This document shows positions 31,007 through 39,726 of a DNA stretch of 43,703 bases, one piece after another; within the stretch, counting starts at the first letter, position 1, and each line of letters starts with the position of its first letter. Location of the stretch: IMG/VR virus record IMGVR_UViG_3300005264_000011, positions 1-43,703 of that record, one strand, 5' to 3'. The notes beneath the pieces are model-generated. The model was not told the origin of the DNA and did no database searches. It was given only the letters and a program-made list of their open reading frames with translations. A program made the position numbers and the translations under genes. Source of the stretch: a virus.

Positions 31007-31867
31007 CTAGGTGCTTCCTAAAATTTGATCGATCTCGTAGACACTACCATCGTCAGAAACCTGTGGACTACCAGAGATAGTTATTTCACTAAACTCTCTA
31101 GTTGCCGCACCGAATGGAAGTCCACCCGGTAAGAACAATTTAGGTATAGTGATAACATAAATATCACCAGTAACCTGTTTCGGTTGAATCAAAGTAACCT
31201 GTTTAAGTGTTGGGTTGCTTGAACTACCGATAGAAATTTTGTTACTACCAACATTAACCGGTCTAACATCCTCACAAACCGCAACATCGCCAGCAACGAA
31301 TGCAGGCACTCCTGCAACGGTTAATGTAATACCAGCCGCCGCAACTTCAACAGTACCCGGAGTCGAACAATCGACATCCTCGGCAAGAAGGTTGTTTATA
31401 TCTGTTAAGTTTGGAGCTAAAGAAGCACCATAGATATTAACTAAGCCTGCTCCTGAACCAATCTTAAAGATATAAGTTCCTGCCTGCAGGTTCGCTTGGT
31501 TTGTAGACGAAGCCGCAACTGAGACGATACCATTTGTGCCGTCCTGAATAGTTACTCCACTTGTGTTAGCAATCGCACCAACAGAACCTCCTGTCTCTGC
31601 AGCATTTGTTGTAATAGTTGAATCTTCAACAGCGCTATAAAGACCGGCTCGAATTTCTGTTACAACCATATTCAATTGAGGATCCGGTTGACCTCCCTCA
31701 ATCATCCAAGGACCAGCAGCATCTCCACCGGTATTTTTAACAGCTTCGATTTCGTTTGTATATTCAACGGATTGAATAGCACGAAGAACGCTATCGTTAA
31801 TAATATCCTTTGTTACGGTATCCTGAAAATAAATATACTTCATTGAATAAAAATCATATACTCGCAT
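31007..31867 (-). CDS. Major tail tube protein
   Basis: 286 residues, beta-rich and acidic, without cysteine clusters except two. N-terminal strands (YIYFQDTVTKDIINDSVLRA) and a C-terminal domain (TGDIYVITIPKLFLPGGLPF ... EITISGSPQVSD) fit a tail tube subunit; the Ser/Thr/Gly/Ala-rich middle (residues 85-200) may be an extra surface domain. Location between connector genes and the tail chaperones supports this. AGGGAGA precedes the ATG. Confidence 0.65.
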   Translation of the reverse strand: MRVYDFYSMKYIYFQDTVTKDIINDSVLRAIQSVEYTNEIEAVKNTGGDAAGPWMIEGGQPDPQLNMVVTEIRAGLYSAVEDSTITTNAAETGGSVGAIANTSGVTIQDGTNGIVSVAASSTNQANLQAGTYIFKIGSGAGLVNIYGASLAPNLTDINNLLAEDVDCSTPGTVEVAAAGITLTVAGVPAFVAGDVAVCEDVRPVNVGSNKISIGSSSNPTLKQVTLIQPKQVTGDIYVITIPKLFLPGGLPFGAATREFSEITISGSPQVSDDGSVYEIDQILGST

Positions 31868-31889
31868 TTTTTGTCTCCCTTCTTATTTT

Positions 31890-32195
31890 TTAAACAAAGT
31901 CTCTTGGAGAAAAAGAAACTCTAAGTCTGAATCTAGAAGGAATCTCTTCGTATCTAGTCCCGGCCTTAGCGATATAATTATCTCCGTGAAGCCTTTTATT
32001 TATTTTAAGCGTTTTTCCGTGATAAGTTGGAAGCTCAGTCCCCCTTGGTAAGATGATCTTTTTAGTAGAACCAACTACCTCGTGGTGTTTATCAAGCTTA
32101 TTTGTTTTGACTTCCTTAGTTTTATTAATAACCGTATCTAAGTCGTCCTTATCCTCATCAAACTCTTTCTCTATCTTCTTTTTATTAATACTCAT
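31890..32195 (-). CDS. Small basic tail-module protein
   Basis: 101 residues. The first 45 are highly charged (Lys, Asp, Glu) and probably disordered; the remainder (KIILPRGTELPTYHGKTLKI) looks like a small beta domain. Mu-like phages carry a small gene at this place (DUF2635 in Mu); the LPRGTELP core is compatible, but the relation is tentative. AGGAGGT precedes the ATG. Confidence 0.5.
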   Translation of the reverse strand: MSINKKKIEKEFDEDKDDLDTVINKTKEVKTNKLDKHHEVVGSTKKIILPRGTELPTYHGKTLKINKRLHGDNYIAKAGTRYEEIPSRFRLRVSFSPRDFV

Positions 32196-32198
32196 ACT

Positions 32199-32705
32199 CT
32201 AACCTCCTATTTTCATTGATATAACGATGCCGGCAGATATTAGCCCCTGTGGTGTCTTTTCTGCACGTTTGTTTACAGTAAAAGGCGCCGTTCGTCTTGC
32301 CCTAATGCGAATATCGGCTGTCTCTTTAAATGACATCCCTTCCATCGCACGAAAAACCGACTCTTCATATCGTTGCCCCTTTTGAAATGAAGTCTCAGTC
32401 CCATCGTCGTAAAAACTAACAAAGCATCCCAATATAACATCCTGCGAAGCAAGATAATTAGAATTATTTTTATCAGCTATAGTTATATCATCTCTGATAA
32501 GCTGAAATTTAACAAGTTCCTGCTGTCGTCCGGACTCATCTGCTCGCTGTCCATAACTTGTTACCGCTGTCATTTGAGCCGCCGCTCCATATTTAGCATT
32601 CTTTTCAGTATTAACTTCTGTAACGTAAGTATTTAAATTATTAGTGAAATAATCTAAGACATTATTTACTAGATCAATCGGATCGTTTATATTTACTTGT
32701 GTCAT
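32199..32705 (-). CDS. Tail terminator / completion-like protein
   Basis: 168 residues located just before the tube protein. Helical N-terminus, then a beta domain that ends PQGLISAGIVISMKIGG, which resembles minor tail or tail-terminator proteins that cap the tube and join it to the head. ATGA overlap with the gpG-like morphogenesis gene. Assigned by position and style. Confidence 0.5.
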   Translation of the reverse strand: MTQVNINDPIDLVNNVLDYFTNNLNTYVTEVNTEKNAKYGAAAQMTAVTSYGQRADESGRQQELVKFQLIRDDITIADKNNSNYLASQDVILGCFVSFYDDGTETSFQKGQRYEESVFRAMEGMSFKETADIRIRARRTAPFTVNKRAEKTPQGLISAGIVISMKIGG

Positions 32706-33217
32706 GCAAACACCCTCTCTACTTGATATCCATTTATTTCAAAGCTCTGAACAAATGCGCTCTCTAATGATTTTAACATACCTTCGATACTTTTTTCACC
32801 CGGGATACTAAAATTACGCATAGGAGGATGTGTTCGACTCTGATCATCGGTACTATCATGAAAACCAGCATAAGGCACCCTCGTACCATATGCGGCCGAG
32901 GTAAAACCTATATCGGTTATATTTTCCTCGTGAGCAGGATTGACCATAGAATTATATAATCGATCGGTTCTTCGAAGGATCCCTTTCGATTCCGGATAGT
33001 TTGATTTCTTCCACGCTTCATATACTGGATTTAATGGAACCCATTGGAGGTCTACTCCACGAGGTTGTTGTCTTTGGAATATTGCGTCGACTTCTTTTCT
33101 ATATGAAACACCGATTTGTGTGAATGTTTGGAATAATGATATTTTTCCAACTTTGTCGAGGTTAGCGACTAGCTTCTGAGATTCGGGCGTTAATTTTACC
33201 TCTAATCTATCAGTCAA
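32702..33217 (-). CDS. Phage virion morphogenesis protein (Mu gpG / P2 gpS-like)
   Basis: 171 residues with the family pattern: a helical start (KLTPESQKLVANLDKVGKIS), FQRQQPRGVDLQWVPLN, GILRRTDRLYNSM, and YGTRVPYAGFHDSTDDQ..HPPMRNF. This combination (W.pL, L..tG.L..si, Y...hq.g, ..iP.R.F) is typical of the tail completion family. The only start is TTG at 33217, with AGGGAGGG six bases before it. It works in joining head and tail. Confidence 0.82.
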   Translation of the reverse strand: MTDRLEVKLTPESQKLVANLDKVGKISLFQTFTQIGVSYRKEVDAIFQRQQPRGVDLQWVPLNPVYEAWKKSNYPESKGILRRTDRLYNSMVNPAHEENITDIGFTSAAYGTRVPYAGFHDSTDDQSRTHPPMRNFSIPGEKSIEGMLKSLESAFVQSFEINGYQVERVFA

Positions 33218-33229
33218 CTTAATCCCTCC

Positions 33230-33700
33230 CTATAAATTACTTGATGATAATATGCCTAGTTGATCGTTTATGTTCTGAGCCTTAAACCAAGGTTCGACGA
33301 CGTTTCCATTTGAATCTATATTATTGAATTCAATCGCAGGATCCTCGCCTCGCATTTCTGAGAATTCGAGTGTGCCATCCATTATTTTTGACAGCATTTT
33401 ATCGGCTTCTTTGCAAAGATTACGTTTAAAATCGAATACCGTGTCCTTATCGGACTCACGAAGTACTCTATCCACCTCGCAGACAACACGCCATTCGATA
33501 TATTGTTTAGATACAGCTTTGTCGCCGGGATCCGTAAGAGGAACAGTTTCATACCCCATAGTCTGGAGTATTGCATTATATACAGCTTCATGATTGGTGA
33601 TCATAGCGTCAACCTTAGCAGTCGTCATAATATTACCTGCAGATAGATCTAGGTTTGTGTAATAATTCGGAATGTTAGTGCTTGCAGTATAATCACCCAT
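33230..33700 (-). CDS. Head-tail connector (DUF1320/gp36-like candidate)
   Basis: 156 residues, helical, containing AVYNAILQTMGYETVPLTDP and CEVDRVLRESDKDTVFDFKR. Placed between head protein and morphogenesis protein, where Mu carries gp36 (DUF1320). Helical content and order agree with an adaptor. AAAGGATAA precedes the ATG. No decisive motif is visible. Confidence 0.55.
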   Translation of the reverse strand: MGDYTASTNIPNYYTNLDLSAGNIMTTAKVDAMITNHEAVYNAILQTMGYETVPLTDPGDKAVSKQYIEWRVVCEVDRVLRESDKDTVFDFKRNLCKEADKMLSKIMDGTLEFSEMRGEDPAIEFNNIDSNGNVVEPWFKAQNINDQLGILSSSNL

Positions 33701-33711
33701 CAGTTTATCCT

Positions 33712-34308
33712 TTACTTATTCTTTGTGTCTGGACCCGGAGCTTTACCTTCTGAATCAACAAGATCTTCTTTCTCATCGTCGTCTTCAGTTGCCTTAGCAT
33801 CAGCAGCACGTTTAGTTACAATTAAATCAGTTAAGTCTTGTTCGCTTAATACAGTTAAGTCTTGTTTCTCACCCTGTATCTCAGTCAAACCAAGCTCAGT
33901 TGCTTCATTAACTAGATCAGCAATCCTAAGATTTAATTCTTCTTTATCCTTGATGTCTTTTCTCAAATCATCAATAGATAATTTACTTAACTCTTTTTTA
34001 GTACCGACCTCGAGAGCGAATGCTTCTTCTATTAGATCAGCTAACACTTGATCGTCGATAGCTTTCTGCTTTGCCGCTTCAATCTCAGCCGCTTTTTCCT
34101 CTGGAGTCTTAGCTGTAGACTTAAACTTTCTAAGTTTAGCCGCTACATCAGCTTTAACGTACTGCACATACTCTTGTCCTCGAAACTTTCCAGTAAATTT
34201 AAATAAATTGTAACCTTCAACTTCTTCAAGGTACCCTTCTTTTAAATCAATTGTATTAATTAGAGGAAATAAATCTTTTTTACTTTTGATATACATTTTA
34301 TCTGACAT
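33712..34308 (-). CDS. Head protein with Rho-N/HeH-like helical repeats
   Basis: 198 residues. The first 65 form a small compact beta domain (YNLFKFTGKFRGQEYVQYVK); then two helical repeats of similar pattern, GTKKELSKLSIDDLRKDI and KQDLTVLSEQDLTDLI, resemble the Rho-N/HeH fold frequent in phage head-neck genes. The tail is acidic. A 15-base direct repeat within the gene (33829-33843, 33854-33868) encodes part of the duplicated motif. Located just after the capsid gene. Confidence 0.6.
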   Translation of the reverse strand: MSDKMYIKSKKDLFPLINTIDLKEGYLEEVEGYNLFKFTGKFRGQEYVQYVKADVAAKLRKFKSTAKTPEEKAAEIEAAKQKAIDDQVLADLIEEAFALEVGTKKELSKLSIDDLRKDIKDKEELNLRIADLVNEATELGLTEIQGEKQDLTVLSEQDLTDLIVTKRAADAKATEDDDEKEDLVDSEGKAPGPDTKNK

Positions 34309-34330
34309 TGTTAAACCTCCAGTTTTATAA

Positions 34331-34362
34331 TAAGACGACCACTTTTTATCGTGATCGCCTTA
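34331..34362 (-). other. 12-bp stem-loop after the major capsid gene
   Basis: TAAGGCGATCAC and GTGGTCGTCTTA pair over 12 positions with two G-U wobbles, loop of eight bases. Only weak T follows, so it could be a partial terminator or an mRNA-stabilising end of the capsid message. Confidence 0.6.
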
Positions 34363-34378
34363 TCTAATTTTTTCTTAC

Positions 34379-35392
34379 CTAGGAATTAGTAACCTTGATA
34401 ATCTTCCACCAAGCACCAATACCAACCATACCTTTATAGCGTACACCATACTGGTATGCATCGTTCTGCTTAACGCTTTCATCATCAGGCTTAGGTAAGT
34501 CCAATTTAGGCGCTGTTCTTCGTTGGTTCAAGAATGGTCTCATAAACACGTTCTCAGTATCCACTAACTCTACATAGTAGTCGTTCTTATCTGTGAACTG
34601 ATGTCCGATAACATCTTGAATAAAACCACGAACCGTATTATCTCCAGTTGCAGCTATGGAAGTTGTATTCTTTAAATCGATAAACTTTCCAAGCATTTCA
34701 ACAGGACAATGGATCTTGATTTTTGTAACTCTTTGATTCAACTTACGCTTCTTAGCGTTTGCAGAGCCGTTTTGAACATAGTAGAACCCACTGAATCTAG
34801 AAAGAATACCAAGGATGTCAGCTTTTAACTGAGCAAGTGTTGATCCTGTTCCAGTGTAAATGTTCGACTGAGTACCAGCAACTGGTCCATAGTCATGAGT
34901 TGTTGCAAATAGAACCTGTCCGTCTAATGCAGTAATAACATCGCCGATGCCTTCACCACTTAGAGGAGTACTCGAAGTTCCATTTTCCATTAGAGTCATA
35001 ATTAACTCGAAAGGATGATCCATAGCCATCATCATCAATGAATTGATAGATGCACTATAAGGATCCGCACCAATAAGTTGACCGTCGTTACCGATCTCGA
35101 TACCTTCTTCTAACTCATCAACATCAATCACGAGACCTTTGTCGAATTTTTTGTTAGCAACAACAAAGTTGTAAGTATCAGGGAAAGAATCATAAACTCT
35201 ATTTCCTGTGAACAACTTTAAGCCACTAATGAATTGATAGAAAAGATATTTAACGCTTGCCTTTTGCCCAGTTACTAAAGTGTAAGCTAAAGAACTGAGA
35301 GCCGGGTCATGATTCTGATAAGTCTTTGCAAAACCAGTTAATAGTAATTGGTTAAGCAGTTTTACGATATTCTGTACTTTTTGTCCAGCCAT
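34379..35392 (-). CDS. Major capsid protein, Mu gpT-like
   Basis: 337 residues. N-terminal arm (NIVKLLNQLLLTGFAKTYQN), then a core with FVVANKKFDKGLVIDVDELE and a large middle domain; the end KQNDAYQYGVRYKGMVGIGAWW is characteristic of Mu gpT-type head proteins. Length (Mu gpT about 305) and neighbours (decoration before, protease/scaffold upstream, connectors after) fit. HK97 fold is expected from family knowledge. AGGGAGA precedes the ATG. Confidence 0.85.
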   Translation of the reverse strand: MAGQKVQNIVKLLNQLLLTGFAKTYQNHDPALSSLAYTLVTGQKASVKYLFYQFISGLKLFTGNRVYDSFPDTYNFVVANKKFDKGLVIDVDELEEGIEIGNDGQLIGADPYSASINSLMMMAMDHPFELIMTLMENGTSSTPLSGEGIGDVITALDGQVLFATTHDYGPVAGTQSNIYTGTGSTLAQLKADILGILSRFSGFYYVQNGSANAKKRKLNQRVTKIKIHCPVEMLGKFIDLKNTTSIAATGDNTVRGFIQDVIGHQFTDKNDYYVELVDTENVFMRPFLNQRRTAPKLDLPKPDDESVKQNDAYQYGVRYKGMVGIGAWWKIIKVTNS

Positions 35393-35410
35393 AATAGTTT
35401 ATCTCCCTTC

Positions 35411-35860
35411 CTAGATTACGACGTATACGTTGCCACCACCGTCTACATGAACGATAGTACCAAGTGCCACGTCGTTTGATGTAACAGAAGCAAGAGCGAT
35501 CTTATCGTCTCCAGCAACTTCTACTTCATCACCGATATTTGCGATAGTAATCGCAGTTGTCAAAACTTGACCCGGTACAAATTTAAATACCTTGCCACTT
35601 CCTTTAGCAAACATCTTGATAGTATAAGTACCATCAGAAGCATTGTCTGCCGCCGCAACACTAAGCTCTCCGAAAGCCATTCCAGCGAACTCTTCGCTAG
35701 ATGTGTCGGAGCCTAACTTTACATAGCCGATATTAGCGGCTTCGTAATTCAAAATAGCACCATCATAAATGGTGATAGCACCGTCAACAACCTGAGCGTC
35801 AACGATTGCGAAGTTTTCAATGTAACCTCGGTCTAAAACATTTGCAGTTAATGCACACAT
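35411..35860 (-). CDS. Capsid decoration-like protein
   Basis: 149 residues, acidic, beta-rich, Val/Ala/Gly-rich with repeated strand-turn patterns (AITIYDGAILNYEAANIGYV ... VALGTIVHVDGGGNVYVVI). It lies between the scaffold and the major capsid gene, the usual place for a decoration or stabilisation protein (DUF2190-like in other phages). AAGGGAGA precedes the ATG. No enzymatic motif. Confidence 0.6.
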   Translation of the reverse strand: MCALTANVLDRGYIENFAIVDAQVVDGAITIYDGAILNYEAANIGYVKLGSDTSSEEFAGMAFGELSVAAADNASDGTYTIKMFAKGSGKVFKFVPGQVLTTAITIANIGDEVEVAGDDKIALASVTSNDVALGTIVHVDGGGNVYVVI

Positions 35861-35876
35861 AGTTTAGTCTCCCTTC

Positions 35877-36326
35877 TTATTGTTTAAATTTTCGAGCATA
35901 GATAACTTCATCTTTAGTAAACTCTTTAGAGTCAACCATTTTTTGCTCTGTTTCGCTAAGTGCCATAGTGTCCGATACGTCGCCGCCATCATCTCCTATT
36001 GCTTCCTTATTGAATAACGCTGGCATGTCAGCATATGCCGCAGTTAAAGCCTCAGCCGTATCGAACTGAGCTAATACTAACTCTTTTCTTTCCGGACGTT
36101 CTTTAAGTGCAACAACAACCTCGTCAAACGCTCGCTCTTTAGATTCCTTCAAGCTAGTAGCTTGTAAATCCTTTAACGCAGTACTATCAGCCTGAAGTGC
36201 TTCAACTTGACTAGTTAAACTAGTGATAGTTGTATTAGCTGTAGTTAACTGAACGCTAACCGTTTGTAGAGCAGTAACGTCTATACCAAACTTTTTTAAT
36301 GCAACGATTAATTGATCTTTATCCAT
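35877..36326 (-). CDS. Internally initiated scaffold protein (nested in protease gene)
   Basis: 149 residues, the last third of the protease fusion, with its own ATG (Met345 of the long product) and a ribosome site AAAGGAAGG eight bases upstream. It is a long coiled coil (VQLTTANTTITSLTSQVEAL) with an acidic end, typical of scaffolds. The arrangement parallels lambda, where Nu3 scaffold is translated from inside the C protease gene. Expression from this start is inferred from the ribosome site. Confidence 0.65.
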   Translation of the reverse strand: MDKDQLIVALKKFGIDVTALQTVSVQLTTANTTITSLTSQVEALQADSTALKDLQATSLKESKERAFDEVVVALKERPERKELVLAQFDTAEALTAAYADMPALFNKEAIGDDGGDVSDTMALSETEQKMVDSKEFTKDEVIYARKFKQ

Positions 36327-37358
36327 AGATGCAACCTTCCTTTCGTTTTTTTTCTCACTCAACTTAATGGGTTCATTCTTTATTGCCGGCCTGTTTGTCA
36401 ACGTCGCACCTTTAAGCACATAAGAATGGGGCTTCTTTTGCTCATCAGTGTATATATTGACATACTCTGGGCTCGCATACTTAAAGGACTTTTCTTGGAT
36501 TAACTCCTGTCCCTTCTTATTAAATTCTGTGAGCGCATACAGATTGTCGTCAACAAGTTCTAATCCCTTGAACCATCCGACAGCTTCTTTCTCGCCGTCA
36601 TCGTTTTCATGAGTGATATCTATAGAAACATCCCGATTCAATACGTTAAGGTCAAAATTCTTAATGAATCCCTTAAGCATATCCTTCGAGAAATTTAAAT
36701 TACCATACTTATCGGTGTGGAAACTTCCAACCTTGAATAATGGAACCCTTGAAAGCTTCTTATCATCATCCTCTATTTTTAAATCTACCGAGAATGACTT
36801 AGACTCTGAAAGTTTTAGTTCCTCAATTGAATCACTATTTAGAACGCTATCAGCTAATCCGAAACCAATGGACTCCTGAGCGCTGAACCATACATCATCG
36901 GATCCGATCTTAGCTTGTAGATCCTCGCGGCTCTTGCCGGTACACTTACCAAGTATATCGAACATTGTATTATTAGTATCTTCGATCTGTTCTAGATCAC
37001 TCTTCATTTCATCAATCTTACCGCAAGTTAATGCGCTTACTTGATGCAACATGAATCGTGAGTTCTCGCTTATAAGTCGATTCTCACCACAAGCGGCAAT
37101 GACAGCGGCCGCAGAAGCGGCGTCACCTAACACAATCGTATTAACCGGCGATTGGATGCTGTTCATTATATCAATAATCCCGAAAGCAGCGTTAACTACT
37201 CCACCGGGAGAATTTATAATCAAATTGATTGGGAGGTTGGATTCACTATTGAGTTCTAGTAACTCATCGATAGCAACTTGAGCGACATCTTCCCATATAA
37301 TATCGAATAGGAATACACTTCTTCTTGAACTTAAAATTCTATTTAGATCTAATACCAT
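35877..37358 (-). CDS. Prohead protease fusion: ClpP-like + Mu gpI-like + scaffold
   Basis: 493 residues. Residues 1-185: ClpP-type serine protease with INSPGG (48-53), Ser82 in GDAASAAA, His105 in MLHQ and Asp154/155 in SDDVWFSAQES. Residues about 195-340: Mu I-protease-like domain (FSKDMLKGFIKNFDLNVLNR, AVGWFKGLEL, SFKYASPEYV, LKGATLTNRPAIK). Residues 345-493: coiled-coil scaffold. Most phages have only one of the two protease types. The product would build and mature the prohead. CAAGGAGGATTAAT precedes the ATG. The second protease domain may now serve another structural function. Confidence 0.85.
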   Translation of the reverse strand: MVLDLNRILSSRRSVFLFDIIWEDVAQVAIDELLELNSESNLPINLIINSPGGVVNAAFGIIDIMNSIQSPVNTIVLGDAASAAAVIAACGENRLISENSRFMLHQVSALTCGKIDEMKSDLEQIEDTNNTMFDILGKCTGKSREDLQAKIGSDDVWFSAQESIGFGLADSVLNSDSIEELKLSESKSFSVDLKIEDDDKKLSRVPLFKVGSFHTDKYGNLNFSKDMLKGFIKNFDLNVLNRDVSIDITHENDDGEKEAVGWFKGLELVDDNLYALTEFNKKGQELIQEKSFKYASPEYVNIYTDEQKKPHSYVLKGATLTNRPAIKNEPIKLSEKKNERKVASMDKDQLIVALKKFGIDVTALQTVSVQLTTANTTITSLTSQVEALQADSTALKDLQATSLKESKERAFDEVVVALKERPERKELVLAQFDTAEALTAAYADMPALFNKEAIGDDGGDVSDTMALSETEQKMVDSKEFTKDEVIYARKFKQ

Positions 37359-37383
37359 ATTAATCCTCCTTGTTTATACTATA

Positions 37384-39636
37384 TCAGAAAGTCGCCGTTT
37401 TTTGTATGCTGGGTGGAGCAGTAACATTATCAATCTCCGGCTTATCCTTTGAACTCGCCTTATATATTGGGTCTAACCACGATTTACATCTAGGATGTAA
37501 CATCGGTGTTGCACCATTTAATTCCGAACTACCTGCAGAGAAAGTCTTGCCTTCGTACCAGTTACAAATATCGGTTACAGGATCCTCGTTAATGAATGTG
37601 AATCCCCATAGCTCCTCTGATATAGAATTATTGAAAGTATTCTGTCCGAAGTTTAATGAAGAAGTAACAGCCGCATCCGAACCAACAGTTACTTTAGGAC
37701 TAGATGCTATATAGTTGTCCACGTCCTCTTCTACTCGAGCCATCGCTTGGTCTACACTAAAACCTTTCATAATAGACGACTGGGCTCTAAATATAGCCTT
37801 AGACTTCAACCCGGTTGTTAGATCATCGGTTACCTGATCGGATTGGTTTATTATAAATGCCTTAAGATCATTATCCTTCAAGTCAGATACTTTCTTATCT
37901 GGAGCAACCGAGAGCTTCACATTGTTTCGTTTCGCTTTCTTGGCGGCAGTATTCCAACCGACGTCGGCAATACCTGACATCTTGCGGCGCAGTCCAGCGT
38001 TGAATTTATTAACGTTGGTCAATTCGATCTTTCTAAGACCAGCTAATTCAACAGTGCCGGACTCTAAAACTTTTCTAATATCTGCTTGGAGCTTGGCGCC
38101 AGTTATTGTTAATTGCTCCTGCATAAAGAAAAGCATAGATGCATCGTTATCCTTCAAGAACTTGAGCCGCTTAGTACTCTCCGCTCCGGTTCCATCACTT
38201 ACTGCCATTATTTTTATATCCTTAGAAGCGCCAGCGCCACAAGAACAGTCGTCACCAGTACAGCCATCTTTATGAGCCTTTGAAATTCCTTTGGATTTAT
38301 CATCTTTGTTCTCCTTGGCATTCTTTGGATCCTTATTTAGATTATCGGTTTCGTCGTCGTTTATATCGTTCTCGGCGTCCTCTTCACGCTTCTTAAGTTC
38401 TTCTGGAGAAAGAGTCGGCAATTTATACAGTTTTCTAAGAAGTATCTCGTCGTTGATTGTTTTCTTGACTGCATCAGACTCAAATAGTTTAGTAACAATC
38501 TCCATGAATGCAACATTCGCTTTCTTGTTTAGATCTAGTCCGACCAATTCAAATTTAGAAGCGTCTACATTCGCAAAATTTAATGCAACCATTGGTTGTA
38601 TAGCCTGCTTAGTCATTCCTTCACCTATAAGCTCAGCAGCGAACTGTAGACCATCGAGAAACATATCGGATTGGTCACGTCCTAAAGCGAAAGCGCCACC
38701 TTTGCCGCCCTGTCCTAATAGAACGAACTGCATAAGGATAGATGTAACCATTTGTTGATCTAGGTACTGAATAACCTTAATGGTCTTATCTGGTTCAAAG
38801 TTATTCTCGAGCATTTTAATCTCAATATTATTCTCAACGATGCCAAATGCTTTCTCGTGGGATATCCAATTCTTAAGCAACGTCTTTAATGCCTTATACT
38901 CTTTAGAAGTACTCTTTGTTCCTTTTGGAACTGTAGCGAAAGGAACTCCTGCAGCATTACGTTGCATACCGATACCCATAAGCTCCTGATAGATAGTTTT
39001 ATGTTTATAACTCTTGTATGCTTCTCGGAGAATAGACTTCCCTCGTAAATCTTCACCGGTCTGGTCCAATTGAAACATAACAAGCTGATCGAACGGTATA
39101 TTTTTAATAGTACCCTGAGCATTAATGAACTCAATATATCTTGCTCTAGACCTAAGATACTCGATTGATGTCTGTAACCGTTGTTCAAGTAAAGGAACGA
39201 GCAAAGTACTCTTTTCATATTTAACTGGAGTCCATAACCTTTCAAATACTGAATGTCCGAAGTCGAACATAGTTAGTATTTGATTCATTAGAGCATTGAA
39301 AGAAGGATACTTTTTAAACCAGTACCAATTAAGAAACTCTAATACTTTTTCTTCTTCTGGAGTTGCATCCGGGATCTCTTTGAATTGCCAGTTAACAGAT
39401 TTGATTGGGTTCTTAACGCCTCGGAGCATCGTGCCGGCCATTGCTTCGCCTAATGCCATCTTGTGGAACCGGAGCATTCCTGCTCTACCTATTAACTCAG
39501 AAGTATAGTCATTATTGAATTGATCAGTATATCCACCATAAGTTACTGTTCCAGAATCATTGGAAGTTTCATCGTGTTCGGTATCTATTGTTTTATCTAG
39601 ACGTAAAAATTTACCGAATTGATCAAATATACTCAA
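37384..39636 (-). CDS. Portal (DUF935, Mu gp29-like) fused to MuF-like domain
   Basis: 750 residues. Residues 40-410 match DUF935 portals (MLRGVKNPIKSVNWQFKEIP, GHSVFERLWTPV, RGKSILREAYKSY). A charged linker with an odd cysteine cluster (Cys459, 464 and 466, GCTGDDCSCG) follows. The C-terminal 260 residues contain a MuF-type ending: WGFTFINEDPVTDICNWYEG and HPRCKSWLDP. In Mu these are two proteins (gp29, gp30). The portal is the DNA gate and MuF a minor head component, sometimes ejected. Start is TTG (39636), the only early option, with AGGGG six bases before it. Confidence 0.88.
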   Translation of the reverse strand: MSIFDQFGKFLRLDKTIDTEHDETSNDSGTVTYGGYTDQFNNDYTSELIGRAGMLRFHKMALGEAMAGTMLRGVKNPIKSVNWQFKEIPDATPEEEKVLEFLNWYWFKKYPSFNALMNQILTMFDFGHSVFERLWTPVKYEKSTLLVPLLEQRLQTSIEYLRSRARYIEFINAQGTIKNIPFDQLVMFQLDQTGEDLRGKSILREAYKSYKHKTIYQELMGIGMQRNAAGVPFATVPKGTKSTSKEYKALKTLLKNWISHEKAFGIVENNIEIKMLENNFEPDKTIKVIQYLDQQMVTSILMQFVLLGQGGKGGAFALGRDQSDMFLDGLQFAAELIGEGMTKQAIQPMVALNFANVDASKFELVGLDLNKKANVAFMEIVTKLFESDAVKKTINDEILLRKLYKLPTLSPEELKKREEDAENDINDDETDNLNKDPKNAKENKDDKSKGISKAHKDGCTGDDCSCGAGASKDIKIMAVSDGTGAESTKRLKFLKDNDASMLFFMQEQLTITGAKLQADIRKVLESGTVELAGLRKIELTNVNKFNAGLRRKMSGIADVGWNTAAKKAKRNNVKLSVAPDKKVSDLKDNDLKAFIINQSDQVTDDLTTGLKSKAIFRAQSSIMKGFSVDQAMARVEEDVDNYIASSPKVTVGSDAAVTSSLNFGQNTFNNSISEELWGFTFINEDPVTDICNWYEGKTFSAGSSELNGATPMLHPRCKSWLDPIYKASSKDKPEIDNVTAPPSIQKTATF

Positions 39637-39681
39637 ATTTTACCCCTAGGTTATATTTTTATAATGCACATTTACTATTTT

Positions 39682-39711
39682 ATAATATATGAAAGAACAT
39701 TAGCTAGTCAA
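39682..39711 (-). promoter_or_regulatory. Promoter: TTGACT-18-TATTAT
   Basis: In the 80-base gap between terminase and portal genes, TTGACT (39706-39711) is 18 bases from TATTAT (39682-39687) on the minus strand; an ATAG motif follows near the start point. It would boost head-gene transcription. Confidence 0.6.
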
Positions 39712-39726
39712 CAGCAGTGTTTTCTA

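Noticed and set aside
38291-38758. 155-codon plus-strand frame opposite the portal gene
   Set aside because: Ser/Phe-rich shadow of charged codons; no ribosome site.
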